From assembly GCA_020846635.1 (NCBI GenBank), contig JADLDO010000023.1, forward strand, positions 388,384 through 452,383: a stretch of DNA of 64,000 nt. Reading direction: 5' to 3'. The notes under the pieces are model-generated. The model did no database searches. It worked only from the letters and a program-made list of their open reading frames with translations, and was not told where the DNA came from. Shown here piece by piece: positions 51,795 through 61,485 of this stretch. This DNA comes from Caldilineaceae bacterium. Lineage in GTDB: Bacteria > Chloroflexota > Anaerolineae > Caldilineales > Caldilineaceae. The first letter of the stretch is position 1, and each line of letters opens with the position of its first letter. The translations under genes and the position numbers were made by a program.

Positions 51795-52760
51795 TTATTC
51801 TGCCTGTGATTCAGGATGTGACAGAGGCAGACGGATGATCTCAACCGAGCAGTGGGCGCGGGCAGCAATGGCTGATGAGACACTCCCCAAGAGGAAACGC
51901 GCCCGGCGGTTGAGTCCACGCGCGCCGACAAAGATAGAGTCTGCCCCCCAACGTTCCGCCTCTTGGAGCACGATTTGTTTGGGGGAACCCACTTCGACAA
52001 AGGTGGAGACGGTGAGGGCCGGAGCTAGGCGGCGCAGGGTGGCTGCCGCGTCTTCGACGATCTGCGTGACTGTGGCGACGGCGTAGTTGTCGTGTGGATT
52101 TGCCGTGTTTGCATCTGCCGATTCTTGTGAGCCTACGGATTGCATTCTGGGGTCTACAGCCGCGATCAGGCGAACATCACTGTTGGGCGGCCAGACGCGC
52201 TCTGCCACTGTACGCAGCGCGGCGTCAGACTGGGATGAGCCATCAATACCGACGGCAAGGCGCAGTGGACGTGCCGGTTCAGCGCCCTGGCCGCGTGCTA
52301 CACGCACCGCACAACGCGCTTCGGAGACTACCAATTGCGAGACGCTGCCCATAAAGAGTCCGCGGATGGATGAGCCCCGGTTGAGGCCGACGACAATCAA
52401 GTCAGCTTCCCAGGCATCGGCCCCAAGCACAAGCGCCCATGCTGGCGAATCGGTGCTGGTTTGCGCGGTGACTTGCCAGGTCGGGAAGAGGGCCTTAACC
52501 CGTTCCGCGCCTTTTTTGGCTATGGTGTCTGCCTCTTCCAGCATGCTGGCTGCTGCGGCGCGCGACTCCTGGACGACTGAAGGGACACGTCCAGAAGGTT
52601 GCGTAGTCGCCTCGTCGGCGGGCAGAAGCCAAAGATCGGCTGCGGTGAGGACGATTGCCTCTGAGCCGTCGGGTATCCCGGCGCGCGCGAGGTCCTCAAT
52701 TGCACGATCGGCAGATGCCGCTCCATCATAGCCAATTAATACTTTCATGGGTCTAGGCAT
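51795..52760 (-). CDS. Two-domain universal stress protein
   Basis: 321 residues. Domain 1 starts MKVLIGYDGAASADRAIEDL and carries GLNRGSSIRGLFMGSVSQ; domain 2 starts LAVGIDGSSQSDAALRTV and carries GARGLNRRARFLLGSVSS. Both keep the glycine-rich ATP-binding pattern. An Ala/Glu-rich helical insertion lies in domain 1. Start by GGAG eight bases before the ATG. It is the third Usp gene in the window and sits between the hyp genes and pckA on the same strand, separated from the hypE stop by about 136 bases with a small hairpin (GGGTC/GACCC at about 52799-52821). Confidence 0.9.
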   Translation of the reverse strand: MPRPMKVLIGYDGAASADRAIEDLARAGIPDGSEAIVLTAADLWLLPADEATTQPSGRVPSVVQESRAAAASMLEEADTIAKKGAERVKALFPTWQVTAQTSTDSPAWALVLGADAWEADLIVVGLNRGSSIRGLFMGSVSQLVVSEARCAVRVARGQGAEPARPLRLAVGIDGSSQSDAALRTVAERVWPPNSDVRLIAAVDPRMQSVGSQESADANTANPHDNYAVATVTQIVEDAAATLRRLAPALTVSTFVEVGSPKQIVLQEAERWGADSIFVGARGLNRRARFLLGSVSSAIAARAHCSVEIIRLPLSHPESQAE

Positions 52761-52896
52761 TCTGTCGCTCCTTTTTTAGGATTTGAATCTAGATATTGGG
52801 GGTCACAAATCTATAGCGACCCTGTTTATAGTATACGGCAAACACTCCTGTGCTGCCGTTATCAACGTGCCATTTGCGAACAGTCCGGCCAGCCGT

Positions 52897-53985
52897 TTAG
52901 CAGATTCTGGGCAGTTGTTCCCCGACCTGCATATCTACTACCCGTTTTCCGCCAATGATTGTACGTGCCACCACCATGCCTGGGTGCTGATCGACGACTT
53001 CGCCGATGATGGTGGCGTCCTTGCCCAACGGGTGGGCGTGCATTGCTGCTAACACCGGTTCCGCTGCCTCCTTGGGCAGAATGGCGAGCAGTTTGCCTTC
53101 GTTTGCTACATAGAGAGGGTCAAGACCGAGTAACTCACAGGCGGCGCGGACCGCGGCGGGGACGGGAAGTTTGCGTTCTTCAAGCACAATGCCGACCTGG
53201 GACGCTTGCGCGATCTCGTTGAGCGATGAGGCGACGCCGCCACGCGTTGGGTCGCGCAGTACGTGGATGTTGGGCGTAGTCGCCAACATTGAAGCCACCA
53301 GAGAATGGAGGGGCGCGCAGTCGCTCATGATGGCTGTGTCAAAGGTCAGCCCTGCGCGCACGCTCATGACGGCAATGCCATGCAGCCCGATTTCGCCGCT
53401 GACGATAACCACATCGCCGGGGCGCGCTAGGTGCGGGGCGATATTCACATCTGCCGGGATAAGGCCAATACCGCTGGTGTTGATATAGACGCCGTCGCCA
53501 TGCCCTCTGTCGACAACCTTTGTATCGCCAGTGACGAGGGAGACACCGGCTGTGCGTGCCGCTTCTGCCATTGTCCGCACGATGACGCCGAGTTGGTCCA
53601 ACGACATGCCCTCTTCCAAAATGAAGCCGCAACTTAGGAAGAGAGGCTGCGCGCCGCTCATAGCGATGTCGTTGACTGTGCCGTTGATGGCGAGATCGCC
53701 AATATTGCCCCCAGGGAAAAAGAGGGGCTGCACCACAAAAGAGTCAGTGGAAAAGGCCAGCCGCTGCCCCGCCAATGTCAGCACTGCCGAATCACTGAGA
53801 TTTGCCAGCGGCTCGTTCTGGAAGGCGGGAAGAAAGAGATGCTGTACCAACTCTGCCGAGAGTTTGCCGCCGCCGCCATGACCCATAATGATGTTGGGAT
53901 GGTTGCGCAGGGGTAGTGGGCAGCTCCAACCTTCTATAGTAGTCGGGACAGTCACCGGGGCAGCGGTTGTTATGGATTCACTCAT
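52897..53985 (-). CDS. hypE: Hydrogenase maturation protein HypE
   Basis: 362 residues from MSESITTAAP, which begins just after the hypD stop. The PurM/AIR-synthase fold shows GHGGGGKLSAELVQ near the N-terminus, VTGDTKVVDRG in the middle and DPTRGGVASSLNEIAQ later. The protein ends in PRIC, the C-terminal Cys that is carbamoylated by HypF and dehydrated to a cyanide group for the NiFe site. It is the last gene of the hox-hyp operon. Confidence 0.96.
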   Translation of the reverse strand: MSESITTAAPVTVPTTIEGWSCPLPLRNHPNIIMGHGGGGKLSAELVQHLFLPAFQNEPLANLSDSAVLTLAGQRLAFSTDSFVVQPLFFPGGNIGDLAINGTVNDIAMSGAQPLFLSCGFILEEGMSLDQLGVIVRTMAEAARTAGVSLVTGDTKVVDRGHGDGVYINTSGIGLIPADVNIAPHLARPGDVVIVSGEIGLHGIAVMSVRAGLTFDTAIMSDCAPLHSLVASMLATTPNIHVLRDPTRGGVASSLNEIAQASQVGIVLEERKLPVPAAVRAACELLGLDPLYVANEGKLLAILPKEAAEPVLAAMHAHPLGKDATIIGEVVDQHPGMVVARTIIGGKRVVDMQVGEQLPRIC

Positions 53986-53989
53986 GGCG

Positions 53990-55093
53990 TTATGCAGTCT
54001 CCAGTTCGATAAAACGGCCATATTGATAATAGGCGGCGCATGCTCCTTCGCTGGAGACCATCGTTGCGCCTAAGGGTGTGCGTGGGGTGCATTGTTTGCC
54101 AAAGGAAGGGCAGGCGTTCGGCTTGATGCGCCCGCGTAGAACATCGCCGCTGTGGCACAGGGTTGATTCTTGGGTGCGGATGCCGGTCACGGCAAATTTC
54201 AATTCCGCATCATAGGCGCTGTAGGCATCGCGCAAGCGCCAGCCACTCTGGGGAATGGAACCAATGCCGCGCCAGGTACGATCGCCGACTTCAAAGACAT
54301 CGGCGAGCATCTGTTGTGCCGGGTGGTTGCCCCTGAAGGTTACGGCGCGGGCATACGCATTTGCCAGTTCGGCGCGGCCCATTTCCAACTGCTCTACTGC
54401 TTGTTTAATGCCTGCTAATACATCCAATGGCTCGAAGCCCGTGACGACAATGGGCACGTGATAGTGGTCGATCAACGCCTGATACTGCCAGTAGCCCATC
54501 ACGCTGCAAACATGCCCGGCGGCGAGAAAAGCCTGCACGCGATTGTCGGGAGATTGCATGATGGCAGCCATTGCAGGGGGTACCAGCACATGAGAGACGA
54601 GCATGGAGAAGTTGGTCAGCCCCAGTTGCTTGGCCTGATAGACCGCCATCGCATTGGCAGGGGCTGTTGTCTCAAAGCCGATGCCCAAAAAGACAACCTC
54701 ACGGTCGGGATTGGCCTGGGCCAGTTTCAGGGCATCGAGCGGCGAATAGACAACGCGCACGTCGCCCCCTTCGCTCTTGACCTGAAAGAGATCGCTCCGG
54801 CTGCCCGGCACGCGCAGCATGTCGCCGAATGAGCAGAAGATCACTTCGGGACGGGCGGCAATCGCCAATGCTTTGTCGATGATTTCCAGCGGTGTGACGC
54901 AGACAGGGCAGCCTGGGCCGTGGATCAATTCGATCTTGTCGGGCAGTAGTTGATCCATGCCATTGCGGATGATCGAGTGCGTTTGACCGCCACAGATCTC
55001 CATGATCGCCCAATGCTTTGTGGTCAAGGTATGGATTTCGTCGAGCAGCTTTTGAGCCAACTCCGGGTCACGAAATTCATCGAGATAGCGCAT
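53990..55093 (-). CDS. hypD: Hydrogenase maturation protein HypD
   Basis: 367 residues from [20 protein letters not shown]; the longer open frame upstream is hypC in another frame. Conserved Cys motifs are all present: [20 protein letters not shown], and the 4Fe-4S set in [19 protein letters not shown] with [13 protein letters not shown]. HypD with HypC holds the iron while CN and CO ligands are added. It overlaps hypC by 17 bases and precedes hypE by four bases. Confidence 0.96.
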   Translation of the reverse strand: MRYLDEFRDPELAQKLLDEIHTLTTKHWAIMEICGGQTHSIIRNGMDQLLPDKIELIHGPGCPVCVTPLEIIDKALAIAARPEVIFCSFGDMLRVPGSRSDLFQVKSEGGDVRVVYSPLDALKLAQANPDREVVFLGIGFETTAPANAMAVYQAKQLGLTNFSMLVSHVLVPPAMAAIMQSPDNRVQAFLAAGHVCSVMGYWQYQALIDHYHVPIVVTGFEPLDVLAGIKQAVEQLEMGRAELANAYARAVTFRGNHPAQQMLADVFEVGDRTWRGIGSIPQSGWRLRDAYSAYDAELKFAVTGIRTQESTLCHSGDVLRGRIKPNACPSFGKQCTPRTPLGATMVSSEGACAAYYQYGRFIELETA

Positions 55094-55358
55094 GGTTGCT
55101 CGTTCCTTCTGGCGATGCAGCCAATTCTTCGCCCAACGCGCCGATTTGCTGTAGGAGTGCCAGCGACTCTTGGGCGGATTGTTCGTCGAGTTGGGTGATG
55201 GCAAAGCCCACGTGGACGATGGTATAGTCGCCCACCACCACCTCCGGCACAAAGGCGAGGCAGACCTCCTTGACTAAACCACCGAAGTCAACCTTGCCCA
55301 TACGCACGCCGTCTGTTGTGTAAATGTCAATCACCTTGCCGGGGACACCTAAGCACAT
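55077..55358 (-). CDS. hypC: Hydrogenase maturation chaperone HypC/HupF
   Basis: 93 residues, starting [17 protein letters not shown]. The N-terminal Cys2, needed for binding the HypD partner and the large subunit precursor, is intact, as is the [12 protein letters not shown] beta-barrel region. It is slightly longer than usual at the C-terminus ([16 protein letters not shown]). It overlaps hypF (10 bases) and hypD (17 bases), implying tight translational coupling. Confidence 0.95.
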   Translation of the reverse strand: MCLGVPGKVIDIYTTDGVRMGKVDFGGLVKEVCLAFVPEVVVGDYTIVHVGFAITQLDEQSAQESLALLQQIGALGEELAASPEGTSNHALSR

Positions 55359-57751
55359 GATCTTTTCTCCTGGTGGGCTGCTACGAGCACCTGGCCTAGA
55401 GCCAGCCCGCCATCATTGGGAGGGACTGACTGATGAACGAGTACCTCAAAATGAGCGGCTTGCAGGCACTGCGTGGTTTGCCACAGCAGCGCCATGTTCT
55501 GGAAGACCCCGCCAGTGAGCGCCACTTGGTCAAGCCCCGTTTGGTCGCGCAGGCGCAGGCTCATCTCGAAGATCAGGTTGGCTACGGCCTTATGGAAACG
55601 GCTGGCAATCACCGCGGGCGGTACTTGATTGAGCAGGTCATCAACCACGGCTTGCAGCAGGGGTGTCGCGTCAAAGACCGGGTTTGCGGCTGTTGGCATG
55701 GCAAACTGATAGCTCCCGGCGCATGTGCTAACGAGTGCCTCCAATTCAATGGCCGCCTGGGCTTCGTAACCGGCTGTTTGGCAAATACCCACAAGGGCCG
55801 CAACAACATCGAAAAGGCGGCCCATACTGCTGGTGGGGACGCAGTTCAGGCCAACTTCTAGCTGCCGCTGCAACACGCCGCGCTCCGTAGACGTCGCTGC
55901 GGCGACGGGTGGCAGCGCGTCATCCCAGGCAATTCCTGCTCCCCAGAGGGCCGCCAGGGCAGTGCGATAGGGGCGGCGAATGGCGGCATCGCCACCGGGC
56001 AGCGGAAAGTAGTTCAGATGTGCCACACGCTCGTATTGGCAATAATCTGCAACTAATACTTCGCCACCCCAGATCGCTCCATCTGGCCCATAGCCTGTGC
56101 CGTCAAAACAGAAGCCGATCACAGGTCTGTCACCCGGCAGCCCATGTTCGACCATGAGCGATGCAACGTGGGCGTGGTGATGCTGCACCGGCACAAGTTG
56201 CAGGTCGCCACCCTGATCGTTGACATACTTCTCGGCCCAGCGCGTGGAGAGATAGCCCGGATGGAGATCGCAGGCGATGCGTTGCGGCTGGATGCGAAAG
56301 AGTTTTTGCATGTGCGCGGCCGCGTGGGTAAAGCTCTGGAGCGTCTCTAGATTCTGCATGTCGCCAATGTGCTGGCTGAGGAAGGCGTGCTGATCCTGTG
56401 CTAGGCAGAAGGCATTTTTGATTTCGCCGCCCACGCCAAGAATGGGAGGCACAGCGACCGGCAGCTTGACCGGCATAGGCGCATAGCCGCGCGAGCGACG
56501 AATGGGCAGGATGTTCCCGTTGTAGAGACGCAGGACCGAATCATCACAGGGGGTATGGATGGGCCGGTTATGCAGCAGGAATGCATCTGCCATGCTCGTC
56601 AACTCGGTCAATGCCGCGTCGTTGTCTGTGACAATGGGCTCACCGGCATGGTTGCCGGAGGTCATCACCAGCAGGGAGGGCGGTTGCAGCGCATCCGGGG
56701 ACAAGGCTGGTGCAAAGAGAAGGTAGTGCAGCGGCGAATACGGCAGCATGACCCCGACATCACGATTGCCGGGTGCTACCTGGGCTGCAAGCGCGCTGCC
56801 CTGTCGTTTTTTGAGCAGCACAATTGGGCGCTCACGGCTGGTGAGAAGTGCGATTGTGTCCGTGTTGACTACAGCGATCTGCATGACACTCGCCAGATCA
56901 CGCGCCATGAGCGCGAACGGTTTGTCGCCGCGTGCTTTGCGCTGGCGTAGGATCGTGACAGCGCGCTCATTTCCCGCATCGCACGCCAGGTGGAAGCCGC
57001 CAATGCCCTTGATGGCGACAATGCCACCGCGGGCGAGCAGTTGTTGGGCTTGTTGCAGCGCTGCCTCCCCCCGGATCGGGCTGGAAGCCAGAGTGAAACA
57101 TCTTGCGAATGCTGCGGGAATTTGGTCATTTGACCAGCGGAACTCCAACTGTGGCCCGCAGTTTGGGCAAGCATTGGGCTGGGCATGGAAGCGACGATTG
57201 TCAGGTGATTCGTACTCGCGCTGGCAATCGGGGCAGAGGTCAAAAGCTGCCATCGTCGTCAACGGCCGGTCGTAGGGTGTCTCCTGAATGATGGTAAAGC
57301 GCGGGCCACAGTTGGTACAGTTGATAAACGGATAGCGGTAGCGCCGGTCGTGCGGGTCAAACAATTCACGCAGGCAGTCGTCGCAGATCGAGAGATCGGG
57401 CGAGATAAGTGTGTGTGTCGCGTGATCGGCCTGACTATGGACGATCGTGAAGGCAACCTCTCCGCTGACGGGGAGAGAGAGGGAAGTCACCCGCTCGATA
57501 TGAGCCAAAGGTGGAGGCTCTGCGGTCAGTCTCCTTTGAAAAGCGCTCAAAGCTGCCGCAGAGCCTTCGATCTCCACGAAAACGCCCGCACAGTCATTGC
57601 CGACAAAGCCAGAGAGGCCCAGGCGAGTGGCAAGGCCATAGACAAATGGCCGGAATCCAACCCCTTGTACCACGCCTTCTATCCGAAGACGCAGCCGCGC
57701 GGGGGATTCTTTTTCCGCTGCTGCCTGTTCCTGAATGGCAAGGTCATGCAT
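55349..57751 (-). CDS. hypF: Carbamoyltransferase HypF
   Basis: 800 residues, from an ATG that overlaps the hypA stop by eight bases (ATGCATGA); in-frame starts up to 30 bases upstream exist. Domains in order: acylphosphatase (RIEGVVQGVGFRPFVYG), two zinc knuckle pairs (CDDCLREL to CTNCGP and CPDCQREY to CPNCGP), YrdC/Sua5-like (IVAIKGIGGFHLACDA) and the Kae1-like carbamoyl transfer domain (VQHHHAHVASLMVEHG). It activates carbamoyl phosphate and loads the carbamoyl group on HypE for cyanide synthesis. Confidence 0.97.
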   Translation of the reverse strand: MHDLAIQEQAAAEKESPARLRLRIEGVVQGVGFRPFVYGLATRLGLSGFVGNDCAGVFVEIEGSAAALSAFQRRLTAEPPPLAHIERVTSLSLPVSGEVAFTIVHSQADHATHTLISPDLSICDDCLRELFDPHDRRYRYPFINCTNCGPRFTIIQETPYDRPLTTMAAFDLCPDCQREYESPDNRRFHAQPNACPNCGPQLEFRWSNDQIPAAFARCFTLASSPIRGEAALQQAQQLLARGGIVAIKGIGGFHLACDAGNERAVTILRQRKARGDKPFALMARDLASVMQIAVVNTDTIALLTSRERPIVLLKKRQGSALAAQVAPGNRDVGVMLPYSPLHYLLFAPALSPDALQPPSLLVMTSGNHAGEPIVTDNDAALTELTSMADAFLLHNRPIHTPCDDSVLRLYNGNILPIRRSRGYAPMPVKLPVAVPPILGVGGEIKNAFCLAQDQHAFLSQHIGDMQNLETLQSFTHAAAHMQKLFRIQPQRIACDLHPGYLSTRWAEKYVNDQGGDLQLVPVQHHHAHVASLMVEHGLPGDRPVIGFCFDGTGYGPDGAIWGGEVLVADYCQYERVAHLNYFPLPGGDAAIRRPYRTALAALWGAGIAWDDALPPVAAATSTERGVLQRQLEVGLNCVPTSSMGRLFDVVAALVGICQTAGYEAQAAIELEALVSTCAGSYQFAMPTAANPVFDATPLLQAVVDDLLNQVPPAVIASRFHKAVANLIFEMSLRLRDQTGLDQVALTGGVFQNMALLWQTTQCLQAAHFEVLVHQSVPPNDGGLALGQVLVAAHQEKRSCA

Positions 57752-58118
57752 GGACAGCCTCATCATGAACTTCTGTCTCATGAATTTCTACAGAGGTCAA
57801 AATCAGTTCCTTGCCTTGCATCACCAGCACAGCGGGTGAGCCGCAGGTCGGGCAGAGAAGTTGATCGACGTCAGCCACTGGAAAATCAATGCCACACTGC
57901 GGGCAGTGAACAACCGCGGGTACTTCTTCAATTTCCAGGCGCGCGCCGGCACAGGATGTATCGGGTGACATGGCCTCAAAGCCAAAGAGCAGTTCATCTT
58001 TTGAGACACCAGCCAGCGCGCCAAGCTGCACACGCAGCAGCGCAACCGGGGGCGCACCGGCGGGTATGAGTGCGACTGCGGTTTCAATCAAGCGTTGGGC
58101 AATTCCAAGTTCGTGCAT
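57744..58118 (-). CDS. hypA: Hydrogenase nickel chaperone HypA
   Basis: 124 residues from [19 protein letters not shown]. His2 and Glu3, which bind nickel, and the zinc site (HCPQCG and LCPTCG) are present. HypA delivers nickel to the large subunit HoxH, normally with the GTPase HypB; no hypB gene lies between hypA and hypF or elsewhere in the window. It overlaps hoxW by 31 bases. The start was chosen by family match; the longer frame upstream is unsupported. Confidence 0.96.
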   Translation of the reverse strand: MHELGIAQRLIETAVALIPAGAPPVALLRVQLGALAGVSKDELLFGFEAMSPDTSCAGARLEIEEVPAVVHCPQCGIDFPVADVDQLLCPTCGSPAVLVMQGKELILTSVEIHETEVHDEAVHA

Positions 58119-58645
58119 TGCGAACTCTCCTTTATTTCTATTTCTGCGAACAATTGCGAGGCAATTGCCGCGATATCGTGATCGTTCGTGAGCCACTGGG
58201 TGACGCGGGGGCTGAAGCCCTGGCCGTGGACAAAGTCAGTGCCAGGAACTGTGACCAGCCATGCCCGCGGGCAGTGACCATAGAGCAAGTTAGCGTAGAC
58301 GAGCAGTGTCGTCGCATCCAGGTTATGACCCGAACTGGGCGATGTTGGACCTGCCTCCACTTTGGCAATTTGAATTCCAGATTGGAGGTCGTTGGCCGCG
58401 GCATCGACAAATACAACCGCGTCGATCGCATCGTGGCTAATGTCGGCGGCCATTTCGGGCAGGAGTTGGGTGCTGGTGAGCAGCCGCACCGCTCTGCCTT
58501 GCGCTATCCAGTGGGCCACGAGCTTTTCGGCAAGCGCAACGCCAGCGCCATCGTCACGACGAAAGGTATTGCCGTAGCCGATGACTACGATGGGCGCGGG
58601 CTCTTGACTGCGCTCTCCTGCCACCCTAGTCACGACGGGTTTCAT
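58088..58645 (-). CDS. hoxW: Hydrogenase maturation endopeptidase (HoxW, M52 family)
   Basis: 185 residues. The nickel-binding acidic residues appear in [21 protein letters not shown] (GNxxxxDDGxG) and [12 protein letters not shown], and the His in the [12 protein letters not shown] region. After nickel insertion it removes the short C-terminal tail of HoxH, allowing the site to close. The start overlaps the hoxH stop by 20 bases. A basic N-terminal extension of about 18 residues precedes the core. Its position directly after hoxH supports a HoxH-specific role. Confidence 0.93.
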   Translation of the reverse strand: MKPVVTRVAGERSQEPAPIVVIGYGNTFRRDDGAGVALAEKLVAHWIAQGRAVRLLTSTQLLPEMAADISHDAIDAVVFVDAAANDLQSGIQIAKVEAGPTSPSSGHNLDATTLLVYANLLYGHCPRAWLVTVPGTDFVHGQGFSPRVTQWLTNDHDIAAIASQLFAEIEIKESSQCTNLELPNA

Positions 58646-60110
58646 CGATCACCTCGCCACCGGCACCGAGCAACTGTACATGCAATGGCATCTGGCCCAC
58701 GGCATGCGTCGAACAACTTAGACAGGGATCGTAGGCGCGTATGCCATGCTCGATGCGGTTGAGGATGCCTTCACGCAGTTCGCTCCCGTTGACATAACTG
58801 TCGGCAATCTGGCGAACGGTGCGATTCATCGCCAGGTTGTTTTGGCCGGTGGCGATGATCAGATTGACATGCTTGAGGATGCCATTCTCATCGACCCGGT
58901 ACTCATGAAAGAGGGTGCCGCGTGGCGCTTCGCTGACGCCCACACCCGTAAGCTGGTTGACTCCGGCCTGACTGCGGATTCTGGTTGCAGTAATCTCCGG
59001 GTCGTCGAGCGTCTCCTCGATTTTTTCCAGGCAAAAGAGGATTTCGATGAGCCGCGCATAGTGATAGTGGAAGCTTTGGGTCACGGGCAGGCCGGGTGCG
59101 GCTAACGAGCGAAATTGCTTTAGTTCAGCATCGGCGCGGGGCGTCCCTGCGTAGTCGCAGACATTGAGGCGTGCCAGCGGCCCCACACGATAGATACCTG
59201 CTTCATACGAGACCGGGACATCTCCGTTTGTGTGACTTACGGCTGTATGGCTTGCAGCGGCAACTGCGGGTTTGTAATAAGGGAACTTCAGATAGCTCCA
59301 CGGCTCGACAGCTTCGCTGATGATCTCGCGGAAGCGGGCGGGTGGAAAGCCGGATTCAAGCCGGTTGCCGCTGCTGTCGATCACGCGCAGCAGGCCATCG
59401 TAATGTTCCATTCCACCGTCTGGCGCAACCAAGCCCATAAAGAGGCTGGGAAATGTGCCATAATCCTGAATCTCGCGGTCGAGGCTGGGCATGGCATCTT
59501 TGAGCAGCTTTAGACCTAACTCTGCACCGGCGTAGGCTTCGGGCAACATGGCCTGAATCTGGCGGCGTTTCTCTTCGGTTAGCGGCTCGCGTACGCCACC
59601 GGGAACCGTCCAGGCGGGGTGAATACTTTTGCCACCGAGGAGACGGATGACCCCCTGTCCAAACTGGCGCAGACGGATGCCCTGGCGAGCCACTTCGGGG
59701 AAGCGTTGCAGCAATCCGACAAGGTTGCGTTGTGCCGGGTCACTCTCCATGCCTAGCAGGAGGTCTGGCCCGCTGAGATGAAAGAAGCTTAGGGCGTGGC
59801 TTTGAACGATCTGCCCCCAGTTCATAACCCGGCGCAGCTTTTCGGCAGCGGGTGGAATCTGTACGCCCAGGATTGCATCGCCGGCTTTGGCCGAAGCCAT
59901 GAGATGGCTGACAGGGCAGATGCCACAGATGCGGGCTGTGATGCCTGGCATCTCGGCAAAGCTGCGCCCCTCGCAAAATTTTTCAAAGCCGCGGAACTCT
60001 GTCACATGAAAGCGAGCATCCTCAACCTGGCCCGCTGCATCCAGGTGGATTGTGATTTTGGCATGACCTTCGATACGGGTCACGGGGTCGATGGTAATTG
60101 TGCGCGACAT
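58626..60110 (-). CDS. hoxH: NAD-reducing [NiFe] hydrogenase large subunit HoxH
   Basis: 494 residues. Both nickel-binding motifs are complete: [11 protein letters not shown] near residue 60 and DPCLSCSTH near the C-terminus, followed by about 25 residues ([20 protein letters not shown] onward) to be cut off by HoxW. The [10 protein letters not shown] opening and the group 3d-type layout match bidirectional hydrogenases of cyanobacteria and Ralstonia. The catalytic Arg position is retained in the TRIEGH and APDG regions. It forms the hydrogenase module with HoxY, whose gene ends 19 bases upstream. Confidence 0.97.
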   Translation of the reverse strand: MSRTITIDPVTRIEGHAKITIHLDAAGQVEDARFHVTEFRGFEKFCEGRSFAEMPGITARICGICPVSHLMASAKAGDAILGVQIPPAAEKLRRVMNWGQIVQSHALSFFHLSGPDLLLGMESDPAQRNLVGLLQRFPEVARQGIRLRQFGQGVIRLLGGKSIHPAWTVPGGVREPLTEEKRRQIQAMLPEAYAGAELGLKLLKDAMPSLDREIQDYGTFPSLFMGLVAPDGGMEHYDGLLRVIDSSGNRLESGFPPARFREIISEAVEPWSYLKFPYYKPAVAAASHTAVSHTNGDVPVSYEAGIYRVGPLARLNVCDYAGTPRADAELKQFRSLAAPGLPVTQSFHYHYARLIEILFCLEKIEETLDDPEITATRIRSQAGVNQLTGVGVSEAPRGTLFHEYRVDENGILKHVNLIIATGQNNLAMNRTVRQIADSYVNGSELREGILNRIEHGIRAYDPCLSCSTHAVGQMPLHVQLLGAGGEVIDETRRD

Positions 60111-60129
60111 AAATTCCCCTTGTTCTGTT

Positions 60130-60681
60130 CTAGCCGAAACGGCGCATCTCCGGCGATAGGTCGGGGGTCTCTCCCTGAAGGAGCGCCACTACCGACAGCC
60201 AAATGCGCTCCGGGTCCGGTGGGCAGCCCGTGATATAGGCGTCAACGTGGATGACCTGGTGCAGAGGCAGCACCTTCGGCAGCAGCGCGGGCATGACATG
60301 GTCCGCCTCATTGCCGCGCGGCACTTGTCCTGGCCCGTTCTGATAGACCTCGGTCAATAGGTCATCAACCCCTAAACGGTTACGCAGGCTGGTCACATTG
60401 CCGGTCACCGCACAATCGCCAAAGCTGACGACGACCTTGCTGCGGGCGCGAATCTGATGGGCAAGCTCCAGGTGATCCACATTCGCCACGGCCCCTTCAA
60501 CCAGGGTCACATCCACATCTTGTGGAAATTCCTTGATGTCGGCGATTGGGCTGTAGACCAGGTCTGCCTGCTCAAAGAGGTCGATCAGGCGCTCGTCCAG
60601 GTCAAGAAAGCTCATATGGCAGCCGGAGCAGCCGCCCAGCCAGGCTGTCGCCAGACGAATTTTACGCGGTTGGTCGTTCAT
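60130..60681 (-). CDS. hoxY: NAD-reducing [NiFe] hydrogenase small subunit HoxY
   Basis: 183 residues. The proximal 4Fe-4S ligands are in [28 protein letters not shown] and [12 protein letters not shown]. There is no C-terminal ferredoxin-like domain or signal peptide, as expected for a cytoplasmic group 3d enzyme, in contrast to periplasmic uptake hydrogenases. It passes electrons from the NiFe centre to the diaphorase subunits. Its start codon overlaps the hoxU stop (ATGA). Confidence 0.96.
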   Translation of the reverse strand: MNDQPRKIRLATAWLGGCSGCHMSFLDLDERLIDLFEQADLVYSPIADIKEFPQDVDVTLVEGAVANVDHLELAHQIRARSKVVVSFGDCAVTGNVTSLRNRLGVDDLLTEVYQNGPGQVPRGNEADHVMPALLPKVLPLHQVIHVDAYITGCPPDPERIWLSVVALLQGETPDLSPEMRRFG

Positions 60682-61403
60682 CGTTCACCTCGACTCCACT
60701 GTTGTTTCTCGCGCCCTTCGACAATCCAGCGCAGGAAGTTATGCTGCTTCTCCATTTCGGCCACGGTTGCGCCTTTGGCATAGAGCGCACCCGTGGGGCA
60801 GACTTGGACACACTTGCCGCAGCTTGTACAGCTTTCGCTTGTGCCCCACGGCTGGTTCAGGTCGGCAATCACGTTGCTGTGGATGCCTCGCCCCATCAGA
60901 TCCCATGTATGGGCCCCTTCGACCTCGTCGCAGACACGCACACAGCGGGTGCAGAGAATACAGCGGTTTTGGTCAAGCACAAAGAGGTTGTGGCTGGCAT
61001 CCATGGGCAGGTCGGGGTGCAGATAGTCGTAGCGCACATGATCCATACCCGCCAGGGCTGCTTGGCTTTGAAGCTCACAATGGCCGTTCATCACACAGAC
61101 GGCGCAGACATGGTTGCGTTCGGCAAAGAGCAGTTCTAGGAGCATCTTGCGATAGGCCGAAATGCGTTCGCTGTGGGTGTGGACGACCATCCCTTCCTGG
61201 ATGGGCGCTGTACACGATGCGTGAAGGCGGTTGCTGCCTTCGATCTCGACGACACACAGGCGACAGCCGCCACGCTCGCTCAATCCTTCAAGATGGCAGA
61301 GTGTGGGAATTTCGATCCCTTGTTCGCGCAACACGTCCAGTAGGCTTTGGTCGTCTTGTGCAGTGACCATTTGGTCGTTGATTGTCAGCGTTATGACCGC
61401 CAT
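60678..61403 (-). CDS. hoxU: NAD-reducing hydrogenase diaphorase subunit HoxU
   Basis: 241 residues, NuoG-like N-terminal type. The plant-type 2Fe-2S centre is in [16 protein letters not shown] and LHASC. A His-Cys 4Fe-4S set lies in [16 protein letters not shown] with its downstream Cys, and two ferredoxin clusters in [16 protein letters not shown] and [14 protein letters not shown]. It wires HoxF to HoxY. 82 bases separate it from hoxF, including two copies of a 12-base sequence; otherwise hox genes are tightly packed. Confidence 0.95.
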   Translation of the reverse strand: MAVITLTINDQMVTAQDDQSLLDVLREQGIEIPTLCHLEGLSERGGCRLCVVEIEGSNRLHASCTAPIQEGMVVHTHSERISAYRKMLLELLFAERNHVCAVCVMNGHCELQSQAALAGMDHVRYDYLHPDLPMDASHNLFVLDQNRCILCTRCVRVCDEVEGAHTWDLMGRGIHSNVIADLNQPWGTSESCTSCGKCVQVCPTGALYAKGATVAEMEKQHNFLRWIVEGREKQQWSRGER

Positions 61404-61416
61404 CGGTCTTTCTCCT

Positions 61417-61440
61417 CATCGTACGGCTTATCGTACGGCT
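61417..61440. repeat. 12-base tandem duplication between hoxF and hoxU
   Basis: CATCGTACGGCT is followed at once by TATCGTACGGCT, and CATCAT continues the pattern. It lies just before the hoxU ribosome site on the minus strand, within the only sizeable gap in the hox genes. Confidence 0.7.
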
Positions 61441-61485
61441 CATCATAGAGGTGTAATCTTTTGCGGTTCAGAGTGCAGATTCGCA

